DNA of 64,000 nucleotides, from NCBI GenBank assembly GCA_035714365.1, contig DASTMB010000010.1, positions 62,001-126,000 of the forward strand, written 5' to 3'. This stretch comes from Mycobacteriales bacterium. GTDB lineage: Bacteria > Actinomycetota > Actinomycetes > BP-191. Below the pieces are notes generated by a model. The model was not told the origin of the DNA. It was given only the letters and a program-made list of their open reading frames with translations, and did not search any database. The position numbers and the translations under genes were made by a program. Of this stretch, positions 1-7,710 are shown one piece after another (position 1 is the stretch's first letter; every line of letters starts with the position of its first letter).

Positions 1-55
1 CTAGTCCCGCCTTCGGCTCCTTTAGTCGCCGGCCGGACAGCCCGGACCGGCTCCA
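1..55. repeat. Palindromic element copy A, partial (loop and right arm)
   Basis: Bases 2-27 are the conserved 26-nt loop seen again at 5109-5132 and 49813-49838: it opens TAGTCCCG, has an inner GCC-TTC-GGC mini-hairpin, and closes CTCCTTTAGTC. The left arm lies outside the window except for C1, which pairs with G28. The right arm begins GCCGGCCGGACAGCC; its end cannot be set without the left arm. The element lies downstream of glpX. Confidence 0.6.
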
Positions 56-97
56 CGAGCGTGCTCGCCCCCGGCGGCAGGGCAGAGGAGTGGGAGG

Positions 98-1096
98 TCA
101 GTGGCGGTGCTCGAAGTCGATGCCGGAGTAGGTCATCAGCTTCTTGAGCTTGTGCTGGGACTCGACGTAACGGATGGTGCCGCTGCGGGAGCGCATGACG
201 AGCGAGTGGGTCGTGGCGCCGCCGCCGCGGTAGCGGACGCCCTGGAGCAGCTCGCCGTCGGTGACACCGGTCGCGACGAAGAACGCGTTGTCGCCGCCGA
301 CCAGATCCTCGGTCGTGAGCACCCGGTCGAGGTCGTGGCCCTGGGCGATCGCGCGGGCGCGTTCCTCGTCGTCGCGCGGCCACAGGCGGCCCTGGAGGAC
401 GCCGCCGAGGCACTTGATCGCGCAGGCGGCGGTGATGCCCTCGGGGGTGCCGCCGATGCCCATCATCAGGTCGACGCCGGTGCCGTCCTTGACGGCCATG
501 ATCGCGCCGGCGATGTCGCCGTCGGTGATGAACTTGATCCGCGCGCCCGCCTCGCGCACCTGGCGGACGAGGTCCTCGTGGCGCGGCCGGTCGAGGATGC
601 AGACGGTGACGTCCTCGGGGTCGCTGCCCTTCGCCTTCGCGACAGCCTGCACGTTGTACTCGACGGGCGCGGTGACGTCGACGACGTCAGCGGCCTCCGG
701 GCCGGTCGCGAGCTTCTCCATGTAGACGCAGGCGCCGGGGTCGAACATCGTGCCGCGCTCGGAGACCGCGATGACGGCCAGCGCGTTGTTCATGCCCTTG
801 GCGGTGAGCGTCGTGCCGTCGATCGGGTCGACCGCCACGTCGCAGGCGGGGCCGGTGCCGTCGCCGACCTCCTCGCCGTTGAAGAGCATCGGCGCCTCGT
901 CCTTCTCGCCCTCGCCGATGACGACGACACCCCGCATCGAGACGCTGTTGATCATCTTGCGCATCGCGTCGACGGCGGCGCCGTCGGCGCCGTTCTTGTC
1001 GCCGCGCCCGACCCAGCGGCCGGCCGCCATGGCGGCGGCCTCGGTGACGCGGACGAGCTCGAGCGCGAGGTTGCGGTCAGGGGCTTCGGTCGGCAT
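98..1096 (-). CDS. glpX: Class II fructose-1,6-bisphosphatase
   Basis: GlpX hydrolyses fructose-1,6-bisphosphate to fructose-6-phosphate in gluconeogenesis in the cytoplasm. The 332-residue length is normal. The metal/phosphate motif [12 protein letters not shown] (about residues 90-101) and [10 protein letters not shown] (about 61-70) fit the GlpX/inositol-phosphatase fold. Upstream on the minus strand a -10 box TAGGAT (1108-1103) sits six bases before the ATG, so the mRNA is probably leaderless. The order with xseBA and ispH recalls Mycobacterium tuberculosis Rv1099c. Family assignment is secure; leaderless initiation is inferred. Confidence 0.96.
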   Translation of the reverse strand: MPTEAPDRNLALELVRVTEAAAMAAGRWVGRGDKNGADGAAVDAMRKMINSVSMRGVVVIGEGEKDEAPMLFNGEEVGDGTGPACDVAVDPIDGTTLTAKGMNNALAVIAVSERGTMFDPGACVYMEKLATGPEAADVVDVTAPVEYNVQAVAKAKGSDPEDVTVCILDRPRHEDLVRQVREAGARIKFITDGDIAGAIMAVKDGTGVDLMMGIGGTPEGITAACAIKCLGGVLQGRLWPRDDEERARAIAQGHDLDRVLTTEDLVGGDNAFFVATGVTDGELLQGVRYRGGGATTHSLVMRSRSGTIRYVESQHKLKKLMTYSGIDFEHRH

Positions 1097-1114
1097 GGCG
1101 TGATCCTAATGAGT

Positions 1115-1146
1115 CGGAGCCGGTCCCCCGCGAGGGACCGGCTCCG
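1115..1146 (-). terminator. Hairpin terminator after small membrane protein gene
   Basis: A 13-bp perfect stem (1115-1127 with 1134-1146, arm CGGAGCCGGTCCC) with a 6-nt loop lies between the minus-strand small membrane gene and the glpX start. There is no T-tract, which is usual for actinobacterial hairpin terminators. It would isolate the glpX promoter from upstream readthrough. Confidence 0.7.
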
Positions 1147-1161
1147 TTGAGTGCGGGGTGG

Positions 1162-1317
1162 CTACAAGCCGCCGCGGCGGCGCCCGCCGGCGAAGACGTT
1201 GAACAGCAGCACGATCACCGCCACCACGAGCAGGATGTGGATGAGGCCGCCGCCGACGGTGCTGATCATGCCGAGGAGCCAGAGGAGCAGCAGGACCGCG
1301 ATGATCGCCCAGAGCAT
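1162..1317 (-). CDS. Small hydrophobic membrane protein, lmo0937-like
   Basis: The 51-residue protein starts MLWAIIAVLLLLWLLGM and ends in a basic tail GGRRRGGL, with two hydrophobic segments separated by a Gly/Thr turn. Length, start and pattern match the lmo0937-type family of tiny membrane proteins, whose function is unknown. The start at 1317 is favoured over upstream in-frame codons because GGAGG sits just before it and the extension would be low-complexity. A hairpin follows the stop, so it looks monocistronic. Confidence 0.8.
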   Translation of the reverse strand: MLWAIIAVLLLLWLLGMISTVGGGLIHILLVVAVIVLLFNVFAGGRRRGGL

Positions 1318-1420
1318 GGTGTGCCTCCGTTGCCGGGCCCCGGCCGCCGGGGCGTCTCTTGCGCAGAGGGATTCCCCGTAGGCTGGCTTCCCAACCGGGC
1401 CAGAGGGAGGAACGCCGCCG

Positions 1421-2068
1421 ATGTTCGACGCCGCCCGGACCGACGCCGCGGGACGGCTCGGGCTCGACCCGGACGCGGTGCCCGGCGGCATCTACCACCT
1501 GCTCAACGGCATCGTCGTGCCGCGGCCGATCGCCTGGGTGTCCACGCGGTCCGCGGCGGGCGTCGACAACCTCGCGCCGCACTCGTACTTCACGATCTCG
1601 TCGGTCATCCCGCCGGTGGTGCAGTTCACGTCGGTGGGGTTCAAGGACTCGCTGCGCAACGCGCGGGAGACGGGGTCGTTCGTCGTCTCCGTCTGCACGC
1701 GCGCGCTGGCCGACCAGGTCAACGTGACGGCGGTGCCGTTCCCGCCGGAGGAGAGCGAGTTCGACGCGGCGGGGCTGACCCGCGAGCCGGCCGAACGCGT
1801 CCAGGCGTGCCGGGTGGCGGAGTCGCCGGTGTCGATCGAGTGCGAGCTGGCGGCCGTGCAGGAGTTCGGGGCGGCGACGGTGGTGTTCGGCCGCGTCGTG
1901 TGGGTGGCGGTGAAGCCGGAGGTGCTGCGCGGGGACCGGGTCGCGATCGACCTGCTCGACCCGGTCGCGCGGCTCTCGGGCGCCGACTACTCGACCATCG
2001 GCGAGGTGTTCTCGATCAGGCGGCAGAGCCACGAGGAGTGGCAGGCCGCGCGGGAGGAGGCACGGTGA
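1421..2068 (+). CDS. Flavin reductase family protein
   Basis: This 215-residue protein has the flavin-reductase-like split-barrel fold: an early IVVPRPIAWVST segment (about 27-38), then NLAPHSYFTISS, a typical FMN-contacting motif of the DIM6/NTAB group. Such proteins bind FMN and often reduce it for a partner monooxygenase; the substrate is unknown. AGAGGGAGG precedes the ATG, and a TAGGCT -10-like box lies near 1379. The stop overlaps the TetR start (GTGA), giving a flavin reductase/TetR/kynureninase-like operon that hints at catabolism of an aromatic or tryptophan-derived compound (inference). Confidence 0.88.
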   Translation: MFDAARTDAAGRLGLDPDAVPGGIYHLLNGIVVPRPIAWVSTRSAAGVDNLAPHSYFTISSVIPPVVQFTSVGFKDSLRNARETGSFVVSVCTRALADQVNVTAVPFPPEESEFDAAGLTREPAERVQACRVAESPVSIECELAAVQEFGAATVVFGRVVWVAVKPEVLRGDRVAIDLLDPVARLSGADYSTIGEVFSIRRQSHEEWQAAREEAR

Positions 2069-2658
2069 AGCAGTCCGACCGGGCCGCGGCGACGCGCAAC
2101 GCGATCCTGCTCGCGGCGCGCGAGGTGTTCACGACCGCGGGGTTCAGCGACGCGAACATCGCCGACGTCGTCACGCGCGCCGGCGCGTCCGTCGGCTCGC
2201 TCTACCACCACTTCGGCGGCAAGGCCGACCTGTACCTCGCGCTGTTCGAGGACTACGAGCAGCGCCAGGAGCAGCGGGCGACGGCGGCGGTCGCGCAGGC
2301 GCGCGCGGGCGGTGACGCGTCGGCGATCGACCTGTTCGTCGTCGGCGCGCGGGCGTACCTGCGTGGCTGCTGGGAGGAGCGCGAGCTGGCCCGGCTGTTC
2401 CTCGCCGGCGGCGGCCCGGCCGGGTCGGAGCTGCTGGGGCGCAAGCGGTTCCGGCAGTGGGCGCGGCTCAACGAGCGGCTGCTCGGCTCGTACGAGGAGC
2501 CCGGCGGGCCGTCGCAGGAGGCGCTGGTGCTGGTGCTGACGACGGTGGTCGCGGAGGCCGGGCACGAGGTGGCGGTGTGCGACGAGGAGGAGCGGGCGAT
2601 GCGGCTCGCCGACGACGTGCTGACGCTGATCGGGCGGATGGCCACGGTCTCGGTATGA
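2065..2658 (+). CDS. TetR-family transcriptional regulator
   Basis: The 197-residue protein has a TetR N-terminal helix-turn-helix: AAREVFTTAGFSDANIADV, then AGASVGSLYHHFGGKADL (about residues 11-50), followed by a helical ligand/dimerisation domain. GTG at 2065 overlaps the previous stop and is chosen because it gives a normal TetR N-terminus. It shares four bases with the downstream aminotransferase-fold gene (ATGA), so the three genes are translationally coupled. It probably represses its own operon in response to a small molecule; no operator was identified. Confidence 0.92.
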   Translation: MKQSDRAAATRNAILLAAREVFTTAGFSDANIADVVTRAGASVGSLYHHFGGKADLYLALFEDYEQRQEQRATAAVAQARAGGDASAIDLFVVGARAYLRGCWEERELARLFLAGGGPAGSELLGRKRFRQWARLNERLLGSYEEPGGPSQEALVLVLTTVVAEAGHEVAVCDEEERAMRLADDVLTLIGRMATVSV

Positions 2659-3809
2659 GCGCGCACGACGACCTGCTGGCGCGCCGCGCCGACTACCCGA
2701 TCCTCGCGAGCAAGACGTACCTCATCAACAACTCGCTCGGCGCGATGCACCGCGGCGTCCACGACGGCCTGCGCGCCTACGCCGACCTGTGGGAGACCCG
2801 CGGCGTCGAGGCGTGGAACGAGTGGCTGCCGGAGATGACCCGCGTCGCCGACCTCGTCGGCGAGGTGATCGGCGCGCCGCCGGGGACCGTCGTGATGCAC
2901 CAGAACGTCGCGGCGTTGCTGGCAGCGGTGGTGTCCTGCTTCGACTTCTCCGGCCCGCGCAACCGGGTCGTGACGACCGCGCTGGACTGGCCGGGGTCGC
3001 ACTACCTGTGGACCGAGCACGGCCGGTACGGCGCCGACCTGGTCGTGGTGCCGAGCGACGACGGGATCGGCGTCGACGCGCAGCGGGTCCGCGACGCGAT
3101 CGACGAGCGCACGCTGGTCGTGTCGGTGTCGCACGTGCTGTTCAAGTCGGCGTTCGTCATGGACGTGGCGCCGATCGTGGCGCGGGCGCACGAGGTCGGC
3201 GCGGTCGTCGTGCTCGACTCGTACCAGGCGGCGGGGACGCTGCCGTTCTCGGTGACCGACCTCGACGTGGACTTCTGCGTCGGCGGGTCGGTGAAGTACC
3301 TCTGCGGCGGCCCCGGCAACGGCTGGCTCTACGTCTCGCCGCGCCTCGCCGAGACGCTGCGGCCGGCGACGGTCGGGTGGTTCGGGCACGCGCGGCCGTT
3401 CGGGTTCGAGTGGGCGGCGGTGGAGTACGCGCCGGGCGTGGCGCGGTTCGCCGGCGGGACGCCGGGGGTGCCGGCGGCGTACGCGGCGGTGCCGGGGTAC
3501 CGCGCCGTTCTGGATGTCGGGATCGAGCGCATCCGCGAGCGGTCGCTGTCGCTGACGCAGCCGCTGCTGGAGGGGGCGCTGGCGCGCGGGTTCACGGTGC
3601 GGTCGCCGCACGACCCGGTGCGGCGCGGCGGGCACGTGACGATCGACCCGGGCGACTCGGAACGCGTGCACGACGAGCTGCTGCGCCGCGGCTTCGTCGT
3701 GGACCACCGGCCGGGCGTGGGCGTGCGCGTCGGGCCGCACTTCTACAACTCCGCCGACGAGTGCACCGCGATCCTCGACGAGATGGCCGCCATCCGTACT
3801 GGCGCATAG
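2655..3809 (+). CDS. Kynureninase-like PLP enzyme (aminotransferase class V fold)
   Basis: The 384-residue fold-type I PLP enzyme has the Schiff-base lysine near K214 in GGSVKYLCGGPGNGW, a motif layout typical of kynureninases, and the PLP-binding Asp in VVLDSYQAAG (near D188). Kynureninase cleaves kynurenine or 3-hydroxykynurenine to anthranilates and alanine. Function is supported by the lysine motif and by the flavin reductase/TetR context, but no other kynurenine-pathway gene is present, so another class-V substrate is possible. The ATG overlaps the TetR stop. Confidence 0.78.
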   Translation: MSAHDDLLARRADYPILASKTYLINNSLGAMHRGVHDGLRAYADLWETRGVEAWNEWLPEMTRVADLVGEVIGAPPGTVVMHQNVAALLAAVVSCFDFSGPRNRVVTTALDWPGSHYLWTEHGRYGADLVVVPSDDGIGVDAQRVRDAIDERTLVVSVSHVLFKSAFVMDVAPIVARAHEVGAVVVLDSYQAAGTLPFSVTDLDVDFCVGGSVKYLCGGPGNGWLYVSPRLAETLRPATVGWFGHARPFGFEWAAVEYAPGVARFAGGTPGVPAAYAAVPGYRAVLDVGIERIRERSLSLTQPLLEGALARGFTVRSPHDPVRRGGHVTIDPGDSERVHDELLRRGFVVDHRPGVGVRVGPHFYNSADECTAILDEMAAIRTGA

Positions 3810-3816
3810 TCAGTCT

Positions 3817-3832
3817 GTCGGTATATAACGAC
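3817..3832 (+). promoter_or_regulatory. padR leaderless promoter with overlapping operator
   Basis: GTCG-N8-CGAC (3817-3820 and 3829-3832) is an inverted repeat of PadR-type geometry (two 4-base arms, 8-base spacer). The spacer and first base of the right arm contain the -10 box TATAAC (3824-3829), six bases before the padR ATG. A protein bound here would cover the -10, predicting autorepression of a leaderless mRNA. Binding is inferred. Confidence 0.55.
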
Positions 3833-3835
3833 GGC

Positions 3836-4153
3836 ATGCAAGAGCCGACGTTCCTGATCCTCACCGCGCTCGCCGCCGAGCCGCGCCACGGGTACGGCGT
3901 CCGCCAGGAGGTCGAGCGCGCCTCCGGCGGCCGGGTCGTGCTGCGCCCCGGGACGCTGTACGCGGCCCTCGACCGGCTGGTCGCCGACGGCCTGGTCGCC
4001 ACCGACCGCGAGGAGGTGGTCGACGGGCGGCTGCGCCGGTACTACCGGCTGACCGGCGCCGGCGCGGACGCGCTCGATGTCGAGGCGACCCGCCTCGCGG
4101 CGAACGCCGCGCTGGCCCGCCGCCGGCTCCGCGCCCGGGCGAGGCTGGTATGA
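3836..4153 (+). CDS. PadR-family transcriptional regulator
   Basis: The 105-residue winged-helix protein has the PadR signature: start EPTFLILTALAAEPRHGYGV, recognition region RPGTLYAALDRLVADGLV (about 39-56) and wing GRLRRYYRLTGAG (about 64-76). It lacks a long C-terminal helix, so it is a short PadR. It overlaps the downstream membrane protein by four bases, the usual arrangement in which PadR controls a membrane or transporter partner. The operator candidate lies over its -10 box. Confidence 0.93.
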   Translation: MQEPTFLILTALAAEPRHGYGVRQEVERASGGRVVLRPGTLYAALDRLVADGLVATDREEVVDGRLRRYYRLTGAGADALDVEATRLAANAALARRRLRARARLV

Positions 4154-5130
4154 GCGCCCTCGACCGCTGGTGCGCGCTGGCGGCACGCGCGTACCCGTCG
4201 CCGGAACGGCGGGCCGAGGTGCTGGCGACGCTGCTCGACGCCAACGACGGCCGCCGCCGGCCGCGGCCCGGCGACCTGTTCGACGTGGTCCGGCACGGGC
4301 TGGCGGCGCGGCTGCGCGCCTGGCCGGCGTCCGAGCCTGCGGCGCGGTGGGCCGACGCGGCCGCCGTCGCGGCGGTGGGCGCGTTGACGATCCTGGCCGC
4401 GATCGCGGCGGGCACGGCGTTGCGGCTGGCGTCGGTGACGCTGCGGCACGGGCTGCCGCAGTACGGGCCGCGCACGATCGCCGGTGCGGCGGTGGCGGCG
4501 GCGGCCGGGGTGGCGTTGCTCGCGGCCGTCTACGCGGGCCGGGTCCGCCTCGCGCGGCGGCTCGCCGTGCTGGGCGCGGTGGCGGGCGGCGGCGCGGTGG
4601 CGGTGGCGTTCGTGACCGACGCATGGCGCCCGCCGGCGCCGTCGTTCGCGGCGGTGCTCGTGCTCGCGGCGTCGGGACTGCTGGCGTTGCTGTTGGGCAC
4701 GGACGTGGTGGCGCGGTCGGCGCGGGTCATGCCGGCGCGGGCGTGGTGGCGGGTGGCCGCTCTGGCGCTGGCCGTCGCGGTGGGGATCGGCGAGCAGGCG
4801 GCGAGCGTCACCTGGCCGTACAACCCCCGCCACACCGAGATCGCCCTGGTGACCTACGCCGCCGTCAGCGGCCTGCTCCTGCTGCTGTCCCTGCCGTTGT
4901 GGGCGTTCGCGCCGAAGGTGGTGGCCGGCGCGGCGCTGCTCGCGACGCCGGCGGCACCGGTCGGGCTGCTCGTCGTCTCGACGGAGTGGCGCGTGACCGG
5001 TCGCGGCACCGGAGCCACGCCGCTGCTGGCCGCGGGCGTGGCGCTGGCGACGCTGGTGCTCGCTCGCACGGCACTGCGGGCGGGGCGGACGGGGCCTCCG
5101 GGTCCCGCTAGTCCCGCTTCGCTCCTTTAG
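4150..5130 (+). CDS. Polytopic membrane protein paired with PadR regulator
   Basis: The 326-residue protein has a soluble N-terminus (about 1-68) followed by many hydrophobic segments, beginning AAAVAAVGALTILAAIAAG. No enzymatic motif is visible. ATG overlaps the padR stop. Its C-terminal residues after about 312 and its TAG stop are encoded by palindromic repeat copy B, so the end may have been remodelled by that repeat. Function unknown; a PadR-controlled envelope or transport-associated protein is the reasonable reading. Confidence 0.8.
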   Translation: MSALDRWCALAARAYPSPERRAEVLATLLDANDGRRRPRPGDLFDVVRHGLAARLRAWPASEPAARWADAAAVAAVGALTILAAIAAGTALRLASVTLRHGLPQYGPRTIAGAAVAAAAGVALLAAVYAGRVRLARRLAVLGAVAGGGAVAVAFVTDAWRPPAPSFAAVLVLAASGLLALLLGTDVVARSARVMPARAWWRVAALALAVAVGIGEQAASVTWPYNPRHTEIALVTYAAVSGLLLLLSLPLWAFAPKVVAGAALLATPAAPVGLLVVSTEWRVTGRGTGATPLLAAGVALATLVLARTALRAGRTGPPGPASPASLL

Positions 5131-5161
5131 TCGCGGGACCCGGAGGCCCCATCCGCCCCGC
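5080..5161. repeat. Palindromic element copy B
   Basis: Arms 5080-5108 and 5133-5161 are complementary over 28 of 29 positions (left arm ends CTCCGGGTCCCGC) and enclose a 24-nt loop (5109-5132) starting TAGTCCCG and ending CTCCTTTAGTC. The inner hairpin is GC-TTC-GC. The loop matches copies A and C, whereas the arms do not. Both convergent genes, the membrane protein and xseB, terminate inside the loop. Confidence 0.88.
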
Positions 5162-5348
5162 TCGGAGAGCGGACGGCGTCGAGGCGGGCGCGGGCGCCGT
5201 CGAGCCAGTCCTGGCAGGTGCGGGCGAGCGCCTCGCCGCGCTCCCACAGCGCGAGGGACTCCTCGAGCGAGAGTCCGCCCGCCTCCAGGCGGCGGACGAC
5301 GTCCTCGAGCTCGGCCCGCGCCTCCTCGTACGACTGCTCCTCCGCCAT
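5127..5348 (-). CDS. xseB: Exodeoxyribonuclease VII small subunit
   Basis: The 73-residue XseB has the typical SYEEARAELEDVVRRLEAGG and LSLEESLALWERGEAL helices. With XseA it forms exonuclease VII, which degrades single-stranded DNA to oligonucleotides. Start MAEE (5348) gives the usual length; a TTG at 5360 is possible. The last residues and the TAA stop are encoded by palindrome B. Unusually, xseA is not adjacent: a plus-strand GNAT gene lies between them. Confidence 0.92.
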   Translation of the reverse strand: MAEEQSYEEARAELEDVVRRLEAGGLSLEESLALWERGEALARTCQDWLDGARARLDAVRSPSGADGASGSRD

Positions 5349-5367
5349 GGCACGAGACAATCGCAGA
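5349..5367. promoter_or_regulatory. Bidirectional promoter between xseB and GNAT gene
   Basis: On the plus strand GACAAT (5356-5361) is six bases before the GNAT ATG. On the minus strand GATTGT (5362-5357) is eight bases before the xseB ATG. The two -10 candidates overlap, so both genes may be transcribed leaderless from one melted site. Confidence 0.45.
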
Positions 5368-5832
5368 ATGCGAGTGCGCCGCGCGACTCCCGACGATGCC
5401 CCCGAGCTGGTCCGGCTGCGGGGGGTGATGTTCGACGCGATGGGCGTCGACCACGCGGCGGAGCCGGAGTGGCCGGCCGCGTGCGAACGCGTGCTGCGCG
5501 ACCGCCTCGCGTCGGGCGAGATGGCGGCGTTCGTGGTGGACGGCGACGGCGGCGGGCTGGCGGCGGGCGGCGTCGGGATGGTGGCGCAGCGGCTGCCGTC
5601 GCCGCGGAACCCGAACGGCCTGCACGGCTACGTGCAGTCGATGGCGACGGACCCGGCGGCGCGGCGGCGCGGGTACGCGCGAGAGGTGTTCGCGGCGTTG
5701 CTGGAGTGGTTCGCCGAACGCGGCGTGGGGTCGGTGGACCTGCACGCGACGGAGGCGGGGGCGGCGTTGTACCGGCAGTTCGGGTTCAGCGAGCCGCGGC
5801 ACCCGACGCTGGGGTGGCGCGCGCCACGGTGA
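5368..5832 (+). CDS. GNAT-family N-acetyltransferase
   Basis: The 154-residue protein starts RVRRATPDDAPELVRLRGVM, the classic beta1-alpha1 of GNAT enzymes, and has the acetyl-CoA pyrophosphate-binding motif DPAARRRGYAREVF (about 92-105) and a C-terminal ALYRQFGFSE. It transfers acetyl from acetyl-CoA to an unknown amine. It sits antisense between xseA and xseB, overlapping the end of xseA by 47 bases. ATG 5368 follows a -10-like GACAAT by six bases, suggesting a leaderless mRNA. Confidence 0.9.
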   Translation: MRVRRATPDDAPELVRLRGVMFDAMGVDHAAEPEWPAACERVLRDRLASGEMAAFVVDGDGGGLAAGGVGMVAQRLPSPRNPNGLHGYVQSMATDPAARRRGYAREVFAALLEWFAERGVGSVDLHATEAGAALYRQFGFSEPRHPTLGWRAPR

Positions 5833-7018
5833 CGTCGAGGCCGCCGGTGCCGAGACGGATCGCGAGCGCGTCGCCGGCGGCGACCCCGGCGGCGTCGGAG
5901 ACGACGTGGCCGGCGGCGTCCTGCACGATCGCGTAGCCGCGGTCCAGCGTGGCCTTGGGGGAGAGCGCGGTGACGGTGGCGAGCGCGGCGGCGACGTCGC
6001 GGGCGTGCTGGTCGAGGCAGTGGGCGAGGACGCGGCGGCTGCGTTCGGCCAGCGAGGTGACCTCGGCGGCGCGGGCGTCGAGCGCGGCCTCCGGCGCGGC
6101 GAGCGAGGGGCGGCTGCGGACGGCGTCGACGAACGCGCGCTCGCGCTCGACGCGGGCGTCGACGCAGCGCCAGGCGCGGCGGCGCAGCCCGGTGACGAGC
6201 TCCTGCTGCTCGGCGACGTCCGGCACGACGAGCTTGCCGGCGTCGGTGGGCGTGGAGGCGCGGACGTCGGCGACGAGGTCGAGCAGCGGCCGGTCCTGCT
6301 CGTGGCCGATCGCGGAGACGACGGGCGTGCGGGCGGCGGCGACGGCGCGCAGCAGCGTCTCGTCGGAGAACGGCAGCAGCTCCTGCACGTCGCCGCCGCC
6401 GCGCGCGACGACGATGACGTCGACCTCCGGCTGCCGGTCCAGCGACTCGATCGCGGCGACCACCTCGGTGACGGCGTACGCGCCCTGCACGGCGACCTCG
6501 CGGACCGCGAACGTCACCGCCGGCCAGCGGCGGCGGGCGTTCTCCACGACGTCGTGCTTGGCGTCGGACTCGCGGCCGCAGACCAGGCCGACGGCGCGGG
6601 GGAGGAACGGCAACGGCTTCTTCCGTGCGGGATCGAACAGGCCCTCCTGCGCGAGCAGCGTGCGGAGGCGTTCGAGGCGGGCGAGCAGCGCGCCGAGGCC
6701 GACCGGGCGGATCTCCAGCGCGTCGAGGGACAGGGTGCCGCGCGTCATGAACCAGTGCGGTCGCGCCTGGAGCACCACCTGCTGTCCCTCTGCCAGCGGC
6801 GGGTCGCAGGCGGCCAGCACGGCGCCGGCGACGCCGACGGTCATGGACACCTCGGCGGCCGGGTCGCGCAGGCTCAGGAACGTGCGGCCGGGACGGCGGG
6901 CCAGGTTGGTGACCTGCCCCTCGACCCAGATGGTGCCGAGGCGGCCGATCCACTCACCGATCTCGCGGGAGACCTTGCGGACCGGCCACGGCTCCTCGGC
7001 GCTCGACGGCTGCGGCAC
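5786..7018 (-). CDS. xseA: Exodeoxyribonuclease VII large subunit
   Basis: The 410-residue catalytic subunit has an N-terminal OB-fold (IWVEGQVTNLARRPGRTFLS, about 30-49), the core GLVCGRESDAKHDVV and ARGGGDVQELLPFSDE (about 209-224), SAIGHEQDRPLLDLVAD, and a C-terminal coiled-coil. It acts with XseB on single-stranded DNA. GTG at 7018 follows a -10 box TACGCT (7031-7026) by seven bases, implying leaderless transcription. The 3' end overlaps the antisense GNAT gene. Confidence 0.95.
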   Translation of the reverse strand: MPQPSSAEEPWPVRKVSREIGEWIGRLGTIWVEGQVTNLARRPGRTFLSLRDPAAEVSMTVGVAGAVLAACDPPLAEGQQVVLQARPHWFMTRGTLSLDALEIRPVGLGALLARLERLRTLLAQEGLFDPARKKPLPFLPRAVGLVCGRESDAKHDVVENARRRWPAVTFAVREVAVQGAYAVTEVVAAIESLDRQPEVDVIVVARGGGDVQELLPFSDETLLRAVAAARTPVVSAIGHEQDRPLLDLVADVRASTPTDAGKLVVPDVAEQQELVTGLRRRAWRCVDARVERERAFVDAVRSRPSLAAPEAALDARAAEVTSLAERSRRVLAHCLDQHARDVAAALATVTALSPKATLDRGYAIVQDAAGHVVSDAAGVAAGDALAIRLGTGGLDVTVARATPASGAAAR

Positions 7019-7036
7019 GCCGCCGAGCGTACGGCG

Positions 7037-7624
7037 TCAGCCGTTGGCGACCTTGGCGATGCGGTTCTCGATCATGGTGAGGACCGGGAGCCGGTGCGCG
7101 TGGGCGCGCTCGTAGTCGCGGAGCTGCACCAGCGCGACCGGGTCGAGCCGCACCAGCCGGGACCGGAGCTGGCCGATCGTCAGGTGGTCGAAGTCCTCGA
7201 GCGGGAGCTGGTCGTGGGTCAGCGTCGCGCCCGGCGTCGCCTCCTCGACCGCCTCGACGACCTCGTCGGAGAGTCCGAACGGCTCCACGACCTCGGCCAC
7301 GTCCGGCACCCGCTCCTCGGCCTCCGGCGCCGGCGGCGTGGCGGTCTGCCGCGGCTCGGGGCGGTGGCGCCAGCGGGCGACGATCGTCTCGCCGCGGTTG
7401 GTCAGCTCCTCGTACGTCCGCTCAACGGTCTCGCGCGCGGTCGCGACGAACGCGAGCCCGCGCAGCGGCAGCGTGGACAGGCCGGAGATGCCGCCGGGGA
7501 TGCCCTTCGGGAGGTGCTTCGCGCGCTCCATCCCGGCGGCGACGAGCCCGATGCCGGCCCGGACGGGCGGCGGCAGCACGCTGTCGCGGCGTTCGGTGCG
7601 TTCGGCCTGGTCGACGGGCGGCAT
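7037..7624 (-). CDS. Lipid droplet-associated protein (Rv1109c-like)
   Basis: The 195-residue protein has a central amphipathic/hydrophobic stretch (VRAGIGLVAAG ... ISGLSTLPLRGLAFVATARETV), an acidic middle, and a C-terminal domain with LTIGQLRSRLVRLDPVALVQ and a helix-forming end (LPVLTMIENRIAKVANG). Position between xseA and ispH matches M. tuberculosis Rv1109c, annotated in many actinomycetes as lipid-droplet associated. Direct evidence in this sequence is limited to amphipathy and synteny. GGAGG precedes the ATG. Confidence 0.72.
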   Translation of the reverse strand: MPPVDQAERTERRDSVLPPPVRAGIGLVAAGMERAKHLPKGIPGGISGLSTLPLRGLAFVATARETVERTYEELTNRGETIVARWRHRPEPRQTATPPAPEAEERVPDVAEVVEPFGLSDEVVEAVEEATPGATLTHDQLPLEDFDHLTIGQLRSRLVRLDPVALVQLRDYERAHAHRLPVLTMIENRIAKVANG

Positions 7625-7710
7625 AGCGGAACCTCCGGGGTGTACGGGTGCGGCGCGGTCGTCGTGCCCGTTGGCGAGCCCGGCTAACCGCGCCTCCGTA
7701 GACTGTGGTG

